Positions 12,406 to 19,901 of a stretch of DNA of 64,000 nt are shown here, in pieces (positions within the stretch are counted from its first letter, which is position 1; the number at the start of each line of letters is the position of its first letter). The position numbers and the translations under genes are program-made. Origin of the DNA: Thalassovita taeanensis. GTDB lineage: Bacteria > Pseudomonadota > Alphaproteobacteria > Rhodobacterales > Rhodobacteraceae. The stretch covers positions 62,001-126,000 of the forward strand of contig NZ_FOEP01000009.1 in the NCBI RefSeq assembly GCF_900110775.1. The letters run 5' to 3'. The notes below the pieces were generated by a model. The model was not told where the DNA came from and ran no database searches. It saw only the letters and a list, made by a program, of their open reading frames with translations.

Positions 12406-12471
12406 GCGGTCAGACGTCTGTTCAAGTCATGGCAGGCACCGTGCTGCCCTGCCCGCTTCACATCTGACCGC
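12406..12471. terminator. Long inverted repeat between convergent genes, candidate bidirectional terminator
   Basis: GCGGTCAGA (12406-12414) and TCTGACCGC (12463-12471) are perfect complements. A 10-base palindrome, CAGACGTCTG (12411-12420), overlaps the left arm, and a GGCAG/CTGCC pair lies inside. No T-run is present. The position between the convergent hydrolase and iclR stops suits a structure ending or shielding both transcripts. Confidence 0.5.
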
Positions 12472-12483
12472 CTGTTGAAATCC

Positions 12484-13248
12484 TTATTTCAGCACAGCCG
12501 AAATTTGCCCGGCATAGCGGTGAAGGATCTCCACCAGTTTTTGATGCGTCTCCGGCGGAATTTCGGTGTGTGGCTCTGAAAGACCAAGCGCAGCTTCCGC
12601 AACCCCAAGCAGCCCGACGGGAACGGAAATACCGATTGCCCCGGCTTCGAACTCACCATGAACGATGGAAACCCCCGTCTCGCGCGCCCGGCCCACCTCC
12701 TGCGCGATGCGCGCGCGGTCCATGATGGTATCCACCGTGAACTGCTCGATCGGCGCGGTCTCAAGCATGCCCTTCGCCCAGTCCCCATCCCCCCAGGCAA
12801 GTAACATCCGCCCGATGGATGTGCTCAACAGCGGCAAGCGACTACCGACGGTGAAGCCAAAAGTGTAGCGCGCGTTTTGCTGCGATGACTGCGCGACATA
12901 AACCGCATCAATGCCATCGCGCATCGCCAAACCAACGCTATAGCCAAGCTCGCGCGCGCACATTTCAATCAGTGGTTGAACCAGACGACCAAATTGATTG
13001 CCGCGCAGAAAGCCACTTCCAAGCACCAGAACATGCGGCGTCAGCGAATACCGGTTTTCCTCTTTGCGGACATATCCGAGATAGACGAGCGTCAGCACGA
13101 GACGGCGCACCACGGCGCGCTCGATATCGGTCAACCGCGAGATTTCGGCCAGCGTCAGTCGACTGTGATTCTCGTCGAAGGCTCGAAGAACCGTCATGCC
13201 TTTCATGAAGGTCAAAGAGATGTCTTTGGTCGGAATCTCAGTCTGCAC
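12484..13248 (-). CDS. IclR-family transcriptional regulator
   Basis: 254 residues starting at GTG 13248 with AAGGGTGAG upstream; an internal ATG (MKGMTVLRAF) at 13206 is the alternative. The N-terminal helix-turn-helix reads KGMTVLRAFDENHSRLTLAEISRLTDIERAVVRRLVLTL. The effector domain includes YVAQSSQQ, LPLLSTSIGRMLLAW and GAIGISVPVG. The layout matches PcaR/PobR-type IclR proteins that control aromatic catabolism. It is divergent from the second TRAP operon, and the related sites at 13368-13393 and 16440-16465 are the best candidates for its operators. Confidence 0.9.
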   Translation of the reverse strand: MQTEIPTKDISLTFMKGMTVLRAFDENHSRLTLAEISRLTDIERAVVRRLVLTLVYLGYVRKEENRYSLTPHVLVLGSGFLRGNQFGRLVQPLIEMCARELGYSVGLAMRDGIDAVYVAQSSQQNARYTFGFTVGSRLPLLSTSIGRMLLAWGDGDWAKGMLETAPIEQFTVDTIMDRARIAQEVGRARETGVSIVHGEFEAGAIGISVPVGLLGVAEAALGLSEPHTEIPPETHQKLVEILHRYAGQISAVLK

Positions 13249-13367
13249 GTTTTCTCACCCTTGTCGTTCGTTCCCAAAAAAAATAGCACAAATAATGCGC
13301 GGGTAACGCGTTGCCCTTCAGCGATTCCTCCGCAGCTGCGCTCGGATGTTGACAGTTTCGCGCGACA

Positions 13368-13393
13368 GCGAACCAATTGGTATATTATCGCAC
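13368..13393 (-). promoter_or_regulatory. Candidate IclR operator, copy 1 (upstream of TRAP system 2)
   Basis: On the minus strand this begins GTGCGATAATATA and continues CCAATTGG. It matches the element at 16440-16465 at 20 of the first 24 bases. It includes the perfect palindrome ACCAATTGGT at 13372-13381 and lies 73 bases before the TRAP binding-protein start, in the region divergent to iclR. A TTGACA at 13349-13354 lies just upstream. Confidence 0.6.
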
Positions 13394-13465
13394 AAACCTG
13401 ACAAAGCCCACAAGGGACGCAGGTCTTCTAAACACAGCGAATCCAACACGGAGAAATGGCTAGCC

Positions 13466-14479
13466 ATGCTGAAATCAATCGTTCTCACCAGCGCCCTGGC
13501 GCTTGGGGTTGCCGCCTCGGCCCATGCTACAGAAACACTGCGCTATGCGCATTTCATGTCCGCAAACAGCTGGCAGAACAAGGTTATTTTCGAAGATTGG
13601 GCCGCAGAGGTCGAGAAACAGGCCGGTGGCGCCGTCGATGTTCAGGTCTACCCGGCGCAGACGCTGGGCAAGGCCGTCGCGGGGTATGACAACGCCGTCA
13701 CAGGAATTGCAGACATTGCATGGGCCGTGCCGGGCTATACCGCCGGGCGTTTTCCGCTCAGCCAGGTGATGGAACTGCCGGGCCTGTTCAAAACCGGCGA
13801 GGTCGGCTCCTGTGCCTTCCAGAAGCTCTACGATTCCGGTTCGCTTGATAAGGAATTTGAAGACACCCACGTTCTCTTCGTGCACACGCACGATCCGGGG
13901 CATCTGCACACGTCGAAAAAACCGGTCTACACACTCGAAGATATGAAAGGCCTGAAGCTGCGTCGCCCGACGCAGGTGGTGGGCGAGCTCTTGAAAAACC
14001 TCGGCGCTGAGCCCGTCGGCATGCCCGCCCCGAATACCTACGAGGCTCTGCAGCGTGGGGCCATCGACGGATATATGCTGCCGTGGGAAAGCGTCGACAG
14101 CTTCCGTCTTGACGAATTGACCGGATATCACACGATTTTTGGCTTCTACGCTCTGGCCTTTGTCTCCACCATGAACAAGGCAAAATACGAGGCCCTGTCG
14201 CCCGAGGCGAAAGCGGCAGTCGACGCCAACAGCGGCATGAAATGGGCCGTCACCGCGGGCAAAGGCTATGACGACGCGGGGGCGGAAACGCTCGCGCGTC
14301 TGGAGACCGAATCCACGGTAATCCGGCTGGAAGATGCGGAACGCGCCCATTGGGACGAGGCCGCCCAGAAAGCCACAGACAGCTATATCTCATATCTTGA
14401 CGAGCAGGGCCTGCCCGGCACCGCGACCTACGCGGCGGTGAAGGGCTATGTCACAGAGTGCGAAACCGAGCTGAACTGA
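13466..14479 (+). CDS. TRAP transporter solute-binding protein, DctP family (system 2)
   Basis: 337 residues from ATG 13466; the upstream in-frame codons do not look like a signal peptide, whereas MLKSIVLTSALALGVAASAHA does, with cleavage near residue 21. DctP features are YAHFMSANSWQNKVIFEDWA, VYPAQTLGKAVAGYDNAVTG and the ligand-loop segment LEDMKGLKLRRPTQVVGELLK, which retains the conserved Arg expected to bind a carboxylate. Cys residues at GSCAFQ and near the C-terminus (TECETELN) could form a disulfide. It heads the operon controlled from the iclR-divergent promoter. The probable ligand is an organic acid or aromatic carboxylate. Confidence 0.9.
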   Translation: MLKSIVLTSALALGVAASAHATETLRYAHFMSANSWQNKVIFEDWAAEVEKQAGGAVDVQVYPAQTLGKAVAGYDNAVTGIADIAWAVPGYTAGRFPLSQVMELPGLFKTGEVGSCAFQKLYDSGSLDKEFEDTHVLFVHTHDPGHLHTSKKPVYTLEDMKGLKLRRPTQVVGELLKNLGAEPVGMPAPNTYEALQRGAIDGYMLPWESVDSFRLDELTGYHTIFGFYALAFVSTMNKAKYEALSPEAKAAVDANSGMKWAVTAGKGYDDAGAETLARLETESTVIRLEDAERAHWDEAAQKATDSYISYLDEQGLPGTATYAAVKGYVTECETELN

Positions 14480-14497
14480 CCCTTCTCGCATGTCATC

Positions 14498-14532
14498 GGC
14501 GGGCTGTTCCCGGACAGCCCGCCGTATCTGCC
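14498..14532 (+). repeat. Intercistronic hairpin followed by CCGTATCTGCC
   Basis: GGCGGGCTGT (14498-14507) and ACAGCCCGCC (14514-14523) make a perfect 10-bp stem with a 6-base loop. It is followed by CCGTATCTGCC (14522-14532), and the same 11-mer follows the hairpin at 17954-17982. There is no T-run. It probably acts as an RNA-stabilising or attenuating element after the binding-protein gene. Confidence 0.65.
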
Positions 14533-14553
14533 GAATAACTGTCTGGAAACATC

Positions 14554-15069
14554 ATGTTCATCTCTGCGATCCGGCGCGTGGCTGGATGGATAGAGGCCGC
14601 CTGCCTTGGCGTCGCGGCGCTCTGTCTTCTCTACATGGTCTTCGTGGTTGGCTTTAACGTGCTGGCCCGTATCGTCTTTGACCTCACCGATACGGCGATC
14701 AACCTGATGATTCCCGGTGCCATCGAACAGGTGTCCTACGTTCTGGGGGTGATCGCGCTGGCGGCACTGGCCGCTTCGATGGGCGGGGGCATGATTGCGG
14801 TCGACATTTTGGTCGGTCGCTTTCCGCGTCTGCTCAGGATCGCCATCGCCCGGCTTTGGTTCGTTGGCATCGTCGCCTTCGCCCTGGTGCTGTGCTGGCT
14901 GTTCTGGGGCGAGGCTCAGGCAACCTTTGCGCGACAAGAGCAAACGCAGGATCTGCGGCTGCCGATGTTTCTGATCTACGGCCTCTATGCCATTGAATGT
15001 TTCGCCCTCGCCGTGATCGCGCTCCGCGAGGCGCTCACGGCCGATGGCCACCACCCGGAGCTGTCCTGA
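14554..15069 (+). CDS. TRAP transporter small membrane subunit, DctQ family (system 2)
   Basis: 171 residues, four hydrophobic segments and the usual DctQ central region (IPGAIEQVSYVLGVIALAALAASMGGG). No strong ribosome site is visible directly before the ATG. The stop and the next start share one base (TGATG), so translation of the large subunit is coupled. It is the partner of the DctP and DctM genes on either side. Confidence 0.9.
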   Translation: MFISAIRRVAGWIEAACLGVAALCLLYMVFVVGFNVLARIVFDLTDTAINLMIPGAIEQVSYVLGVIALAALAASMGGGMIAVDILVGRFPRLLRIAIARLWFVGIVAFALVLCWLFWGEAQATFARQEQTQDLRLPMFLIYGLYAIECFALAVIALREALTADGHHPELS

Positions 15070-16376
15070 TGACCCCATTGATGATTGGATATACGTCGAT
15101 CGCGGTGATGTTTATCATTGTTCTGCTGGGCAGCCCGATCGGTCTTGCGATGATCGCGGTCGGCTTTGTGGGCTTCGGCGCCATCATCGGCGTGGCCCCT
15201 GCGCTCAGCGTGCTCAAGACCGCTGCTTTCGAAACTGTGACCAGCTACTCCTTTACCCTCATTCCGCTGTTTCTGCTTATGGGAAACCTAATCTCGCGCT
15301 CCGGCGTAGCGGCGGATCTGTTCCGGGGGGCCCTGCTGCTCACCCGCGGCTGGTCCGGCGGCTTGGCGGCGGCAGGCGTCACCGCAAGCGCGGTGTTTTC
15401 CACCGTTTCCGGCTCCTCACTTGCGACGGCCTCGACGATGACGCGGGTCGCCTATCCCGAGATGAAGTCTCACGGCTATGACACACGTCTGGCCACAGGC
15501 TCTCTCGCGGCGGGCGGCACGCTTGGGATCCTGATCCCGCCGTCCATCGCGCTGATGCTCTATGCGCTCATCACCGAACAGTCGGTGGGGACGATGTTCC
15601 TTGCAGGCATCCTGCCGGGGATTTTGGCCTATGTGCTCTATATCATCACGATCATGATCATGGCGAAGGTCTGGCCGCCCGATCAGGCAGCCGCAAGCCT
15701 TTCTGACGAAAAAGCAGCGCCCACGGGGCGGTTCGAAATTCTACGCCTGTTTGCGCCCTCATTTGTCCTCTTCGGTCTGGTCATGGGCGGTCTCTATGGG
15801 AACTTCTTCACCCCGACCGAGGCGGGCGGCGTCGGCGCGGCTCTGGCGCTGATCTATGCGCTCAAGCGGCGTGTATCGCGCAAACAGTTGATTGCGGCCT
15901 TCACCGAAACCATTGTCACCAGTGGCTCAATCTTCCTCATCCTGATCGGAGCCGAGGTCTTTGGTTTTGTCCTCTCCACCTCGCAGCTCTCCAACGCTCT
16001 GGTCGATTTCTTGAACACAAGTGGCTTTGATCCCTGGCAAGTGCTTTTCACCATCCTGGTCTTCTACGTGGTGCTTGGCTGTTTCATGGAAAGCCTTGCG
16101 ATGATCCTTCTGACCGTGCCGATCTTTTTCCCGGTGATCCTCGCCAACGGGTTCGACCCGATCTGGTTTGGGGTGATCGCCGTGGTGACGGTTGAACTTG
16201 GCCTGATCACCCCGCCAGTAGGCATGAACCTGTTTATGGTCAAAAGCGCCTCACGCGATACCTCGCTCAGCAAGATCATGATCGGGGTCCTCCCGTTTGT
16301 CGTGACCGATGTGATCCGGCTTGGCATCCTAATCGCCTTTCCGGCGATCTCGCTTGCCCTCACGGGGCGGCTCTAA
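15069..16376 (+). CDS. TRAP transporter large membrane subunit, DctM family (system 2)
   Basis: 435 residues with the multi-pass DctM pattern: TLIPLFLLMGNLISRSG, GGTLGILIPPSIALMLYALIT, NFFTPTEAGGVGA and LGLITPPVGMNLFMVK. It starts at the TGATG junction with dctQ. It forms the sodium-dependent permease of the second TRAP system. Its sequence differs clearly from the DctM at 10045-11358, so the two systems are not a recent duplication and probably carry different substrates. Confidence 0.93.
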   Translation: MTPLMIGYTSIAVMFIIVLLGSPIGLAMIAVGFVGFGAIIGVAPALSVLKTAAFETVTSYSFTLIPLFLLMGNLISRSGVAADLFRGALLLTRGWSGGLAAAGVTASAVFSTVSGSSLATASTMTRVAYPEMKSHGYDTRLATGSLAAGGTLGILIPPSIALMLYALITEQSVGTMFLAGILPGILAYVLYIITIMIMAKVWPPDQAAASLSDEKAAPTGRFEILRLFAPSFVLFGLVMGGLYGNFFTPTEAGGVGAALALIYALKRRVSRKQLIAAFTETIVTSGSIFLILIGAEVFGFVLSTSQLSNALVDFLNTSGFDPWQVLFTILVFYVVLGCFMESLAMILLTVPIFFPVILANGFDPIWFGVIAVVTVELGLITPPVGMNLFMVKSASRDTSLSKIMIGVLPFVVTDVIRLGILIAFPAISLALTGRL

Positions 16377-16439
16377 TCTGAAACCCCTGTGTGGTCCGGC
16401 TTGTCCGGTCTGCACGCGCCAAACCTCTATCCACCAAGC

Positions 16440-16465
16440 GTGCGATAATATATCAAATGTATCAG
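16440..16465 (+). promoter_or_regulatory. Candidate IclR operator, copy 2 (upstream of Rieske oxygenase)
   Basis: Begins GTGCGATAATATA, identical over 13 bases to the minus-strand element at 13368-13393, then TCAAATGTATC. The core can also be read as an inverted repeat, GATA-ATA-TATC, and the outer GTGC pairs with a downstream GCAC at 16466-16469. It is the most AT-rich part of the 246-base gap between dctM and the oxygenase gene. Confidence 0.6.
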
Positions 16466-16495
16466 CACACAGGAATACACACACAGGAGCACCGC

Positions 16496-16582
16496 ATGAC
16501 GGCATCCGTCACCCTGATTTTCGCGAAGCAGACCCCACCGAGATCAGTCGGGAATGGCAGGCTCCTGCGGGACGGCGCCTGA
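16496..16582 (+). CDS. Possible 28-residue leader ORF before the Rieske oxygenase
   Basis: ATG at 16496 follows ACAGGAGCACCGC, a better ribosome site than many real genes here have. It encodes a 28-residue peptide (MTASVTLIFAKQTPPR and so on) and ends 41 bases before the oxygenase start. No family is recognised. It may be a leader peptide or chance; codon statistics are uninformative at this length. Confidence 0.3.
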   Translation: MTASVTLIFAKQTPPRSVGNGRLLRDGA

Positions 16583-16622
16583 CCCAAACAGAATTTCGAT
16601 ATCACCGAAGGAGAAAACCACC

Positions 16623-17936
16623 ATGATGAGTCAAAGCCAAAACGACAGCCTGACGCGGGTCGGGCCGGGGACGGACGCCGGTGATGTGCTGCGCCGCTAC
16701 TGGCAACCCGCAGCCTTGGCCGAAGAACTGAACAGCAAACGCCCGGTGGTGCCGGTGCGTCTGATGGGCGAGGACCTTGTCCTTTTTCAGGACAGCGAAG
16801 GCAAACTTGGCCTTATTCAGCGCCACTGCCCGCACCGTGGGGCTGATATGTGTTACGGGCGCCTTGAGGATAACGGCCTGCGCTGCCCGTTCCACGGCTG
16901 GCATTTCAACCGCGATGGGCAATGCGTCGAACAGCCCGCCGAGCCCGAAGGCTCGCACATGCACGAAAGCATCAAGGCCCGGTCCTATCCCGTTGAAGAA
17001 CGCGCTGGTATCGTCTGGGCCTATATGGGGCCGGGCGACCCGCCGGAATTCCCGGCCTTCGACTGTTTCCGCGCGCCCGACACCCATGTCTTTGCCTTCA
17101 AGGGCCTGTGGGAATGCAACTGGCTTCAGGGGATGGAGGTGGGGATCGACCCGGCGCACGCATCCTTCCTGCACCGCTTCCTTCAGGACGAAGATCCAGC
17201 GGACAGCTACGGCAAACAGTTCCGCGACAAGGCCGCGAACACCGAAATCCCGATGACCAAGCTCCTGCGCGACTATCCGCGCCCGGACATCTCTGTTGAT
17301 GAGACCGATTTCGGGATCAAGATCACGGCCCTGCGCCACATGGAAGACGGTTGCGTCCATGTGCGTATCACCAATCAGATCTTCCCCGAGGCGATCTGTA
17401 TCCCGATGTCGCGCGAGATGACCATCACCCAGTGGCACGTTCCGATCGATGACGAAAATTGCTATTGGTATTCGGTCTTTACCAGCTTCAACAAGCCGGT
17501 TGACAAGACACTGATGCGCGAGCAGCGTCTCAAGGAACACCGCCTTCCCGACTACGCCCCGCTCAAGAACAAACGGAACAACTATGGCTACAACCCCGAA
17601 GAGCAGGAAAGCCAGACCTACACCGGCATGGGGCTCGACATCAATGTCCACGACCAATGGGCGGTGGAAAGCATGGGCGCAATTCAGGACCGTACCGACG
17701 AACATTTGGGCAAATCCGATGTGGCAATCATCAAGTATCGCCGCATGCTGAGGGCCGCGATTGCAGCCCTGAAAGAGGGGCGCGAAGATGACCTGCCGAT
17801 GCAGACCATTGATCCCGGCAAAGTCTTTGGGCCGATCTCGATCGATGCGATTGCCGCCGATGGCGATATCGATGCGGCCTACCACCAAGAGGACAACGCC
17901 CGCCGCGACAATTGCAGCTGGAACGCATCGTTCTAA
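16623..17936 (+). CDS. Rieske [2Fe-2S] aromatic ring oxygenase, alpha subunit
   Basis: 437 residues from ATG 16623 after AAGGAG. The Rieske cluster ligands are Cys69-x-His71 (CPHRG) and Cys88-x2-His91 (CPFHGWHF). The catalytic mononuclear iron site is in GIDPAHASFLHR, giving His179 and His184 with bridging Asp176. The length and motif spacing resemble the phenoxybenzoate/LigX-type oxygenases and demethylases, which act without a beta subunit. It would hydroxylate or dealkylate an aromatic ring using electrons from a ferredoxin reductase. No such reductase is present in this window. The downstream glutamine-synthetase-like gene suggests an amine-bearing or gamma-glutamylated substrate. The C-terminal residues DNCSWNASF are unassigned. 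Confidence 0.9.
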   Translation: MMSQSQNDSLTRVGPGTDAGDVLRRYWQPAALAEELNSKRPVVPVRLMGEDLVLFQDSEGKLGLIQRHCPHRGADMCYGRLEDNGLRCPFHGWHFNRDGQCVEQPAEPEGSHMHESIKARSYPVEERAGIVWAYMGPGDPPEFPAFDCFRAPDTHVFAFKGLWECNWLQGMEVGIDPAHASFLHRFLQDEDPADSYGKQFRDKAANTEIPMTKLLRDYPRPDISVDETDFGIKITALRHMEDGCVHVRITNQIFPEAICIPMSREMTITQWHVPIDDENCYWYSVFTSFNKPVDKTLMREQRLKEHRLPDYAPLKNKRNNYGYNPEEQESQTYTGMGLDINVHDQWAVESMGAIQDRTDEHLGKSDVAIIKYRRMLRAAIAALKEGREDDLPMQTIDPGKVFGPISIDAIAADGDIDAAYHQEDNARRDNCSWNASF

Positions 17937-17953
17937 GCTGTGATCCAAGCCCG

Positions 17954-17990
17954 CGGTCGGACCCTGCATTGGGGCCCGACCGTATCTGCC
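17954..17990 (+). repeat. Intercistronic hairpin followed by CCGTATCTGCC
   Basis: CGGTCGG (17954-17960) pairs with CCGACCG (17976-17982), with an inner CCC/GGG pair possible. The structure is followed by CCGTATCTGCC (17980-17990), the same 11-mer seen after the hairpin at 14498-14523. It sits 16 bases before the ligase gene and has no T-run. Confidence 0.6.
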
Positions 17991-18006
17991 AGGAAGGACT
18001 TTCATC

Positions 18007-19467
18007 ATGACATCCGCATATCTCGAAACGATCACGTCCGGGCGGCTGGCCCGTGAGGGGCTGCTGGGGCCGGATGCGCTCTCGAAAGCGGCCGATCTGC
18101 TGGCCCGTCTGGACGGTGGCAATATCGAAACGATCCGCGTGGTGTTCGCCGATCAGCACGGGCTTTTGCGGGGCAAGACGATCACAGTGGGCGCGCTCGC
18201 GTCTGTCTTCCGCTCCGGGATGAACGTGCCGGGGACCCTGCTGCTCAAGGACACGTCGAACCGCACGGTGTTTCCGATCTGGGACGGGCACACCAAGGGC
18301 GTGATGGAGACCATGTCCGGCGCGGGTGACATGGTTCTGGTTCCCGATCCCGAAACATTCCGCATCCTGCCCTGGAGCCCTCATTCGGCCTGGATCTTCT
18401 GCGATCCGGTGGCGCGCGACGGCACCGCGCTGCCCTTCGCGCCGCGCCCGGTCCTGCGCAAAGCCATCGACCGGCTTGCCGGGCTTGGCTACGGGCTGAC
18501 GGTGGGCCTTGAGGTCGAATTCCATGTCTTCAACCGCGAAGACGAGCAACTGGCCCATCATCATGCGGGCATGCCCGGCACCCCGCCGCAAACGCGCCTT
18601 CTTGATCAGGGCTACCAGTACCTTTCGGAAGTCAATTACGACCGGCTAGAGCCGATCATGGACCTACTGCGCCGCCACGCTCAGGCGCTTGGTCTTCCGG
18701 TGCGCTCAACCGAGGTCGAAATGGGGCCGAGCCAGTTCGAATTCACATTTGAACCCGCCGATCCGATGACCCACGCCGACAACATGATCATGTTCCGCAC
18801 CATGGTCAAAGAGGTCTGCGCACGCGAGGGGCTTCATGCCACCTTCATGTGCCGCCCAAAGGTCGACAACAGCGCCTCAAGCGGCTGGCACCTGCATCAG
18901 TCGCTCTGCAATGCTGCGGGCAAGAACCTTTTTATCCCATCTGAAGTCGGCGATCTGACACCGCAGGCAAGCGCATGGATCGCCGGGCTGCTGCAGCACG
19001 CATCTGAAAGCTGCCTTCTGACAACCCCCACGGTCAATGGCTACAAACGCTATCAGCCATTTCAGCTCGCACCCGACCGTATTGAATGGGGCTATGACAA
19101 CCGCGGCGCCATGGTGCGCGCGCTTATGGTGCCCGGCGATGGCGCAAGCCGGGTCGAAAACCGCGTCGCCGAACCCGCCGCCAACCCGTATTTCTATTTC
19201 GCATCGCAGCTTCTGTCAGGCCTCTCGGGTCTGGAACAGAAGCTCACCGCGCCCGAGCCGGTTGAAAGCCCCTACGACAACGACGCCCACGCCCTGCCGC
19301 CAAGCCTGATCGCCGCGATCGAGGCGTTCGAGCAGGGGGATTTGTACCGCAAAACCCTCGGCGATGATTTCGCGGACTATATGTCGGTACTCAAACGCGC
19401 CGAATGGAAGCGGTACCTGAGCGTCGTCACGGAGTGGGAACAGCACGAATATTTCGGGATTTTCTGA
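18007..19467 (+). CDS. Glutamine-synthetase-like gamma-glutamyl ligase
   Basis: 486 residues. The glutamine-synthetase catalytic domain shows Glu169 and Glu171 (GLEVEF), Glu236, Glu238 and Glu245 (TEVEMGPSQFEF), the ATP-site SSGWHLHQS with His295 and His297, NGYKRYQP near 344-351 and the arginine segment ASRVENRVAEP. The adenylylation-site pattern of GlnA is absent. Such GS-like ligases join glutamate to amines, including anilines and alkylamines, before oxidation. The position between a Rieske oxygenase and a ring-cleavage isomerase supports that role over ammonia assimilation. A ribosome site, AGGAAGGA, precedes it, and the next gene starts one base after its stop. Confidence 0.87.
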   Translation: MTSAYLETITSGRLAREGLLGPDALSKAADLLARLDGGNIETIRVVFADQHGLLRGKTITVGALASVFRSGMNVPGTLLLKDTSNRTVFPIWDGHTKGVMETMSGAGDMVLVPDPETFRILPWSPHSAWIFCDPVARDGTALPFAPRPVLRKAIDRLAGLGYGLTVGLEVEFHVFNREDEQLAHHHAGMPGTPPQTRLLDQGYQYLSEVNYDRLEPIMDLLRRHAQALGLPVRSTEVEMGPSQFEFTFEPADPMTHADNMIMFRTMVKEVCAREGLHATFMCRPKVDNSASSGWHLHQSLCNAAGKNLFIPSEVGDLTPQASAWIAGLLQHASESCLLTTPTVNGYKRYQPFQLAPDRIEWGYDNRGAMVRALMVPGDGASRVENRVAEPAANPYFYFASQLLSGLSGLEQKLTAPEPVESPYDNDAHALPPSLIAAIEAFEQGDLYRKTLGDDFADYMSVLKRAEWKRYLSVVTEWEQHEYFGIF

Positions 19468-19468
19468 C

Positions 19469-19810
19469 GTGCCGCATTTCGTGATCGAATACTTCGCGCC
19501 AGAGGCAGAACTGATCGACAAGCAGGCGCTTCTTTCCACCACACTCGATATCGCCGCGTCCAGCGGGATCATGCAGCGCGAGGACATCAAGGTGCGACTC
19601 TTGCCTTCGGAGGCAATCCTTTTTGGCGACGGGCGGCGATCCTTCATTCACGTGACAATCTCCCTCCTTGCTGGCCGCAAGCCCGACGACAAACTCTCGC
19701 TCACCACCACACTCACCCGCGCGCTGCGGGCGATCTGTCCCAAGATCGAGGCCATCAGCGCCGACATCCGGAACATGGATCCAGATTGCTATAAAAAGAC
19801 CTTGGTATAG
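19469..19810 (+). CDS. 5-carboxymethyl-2-hydroxymuconate isomerase-like tautomerase
   Basis: 113 residues starting at GTG 19469, one base after the ligase stop. The N-terminus MPHFVIEYF is the hallmark of the CHMI (HpcD/HpaF) branch of the tautomerase superfamily, with Pro2 becoming the catalytic N-terminal proline. The middle (RRSFIHVTISLLAGRKPDDK) also fits. In homoprotocatechuate meta-cleavage this enzyme isomerises the ring-opening product between the dehydrogenase and FAH-type steps. Its presence ties the Rieske-ligase operon to the VOC and FAH genes 14 kb upstream. Confidence 0.85.
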   Translation: MPHFVIEYFAPEAELIDKQALLSTTLDIAASSGIMQREDIKVRLLPSEAILFGDGRRSFIHVTISLLAGRKPDDKLSLTTTLTRALRAICPKIEAISADIRNMDPDCYKKTLV

Positions 19811-19901
19811 AGGCAGAAGGGCAAGAGATGGCTGTACTCTTGCGTCGCGAACGGCGGGCACGACGGCTTCTGCACGCACGCGAAATCACCGAAACGTCGA
19901 C

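Noticed and set aside
18007-19467. Calling the ligase GlnA
   Set aside because: It lacks the adenylylation-site pattern and lies in a catabolic operon with a Rieske oxygenase.
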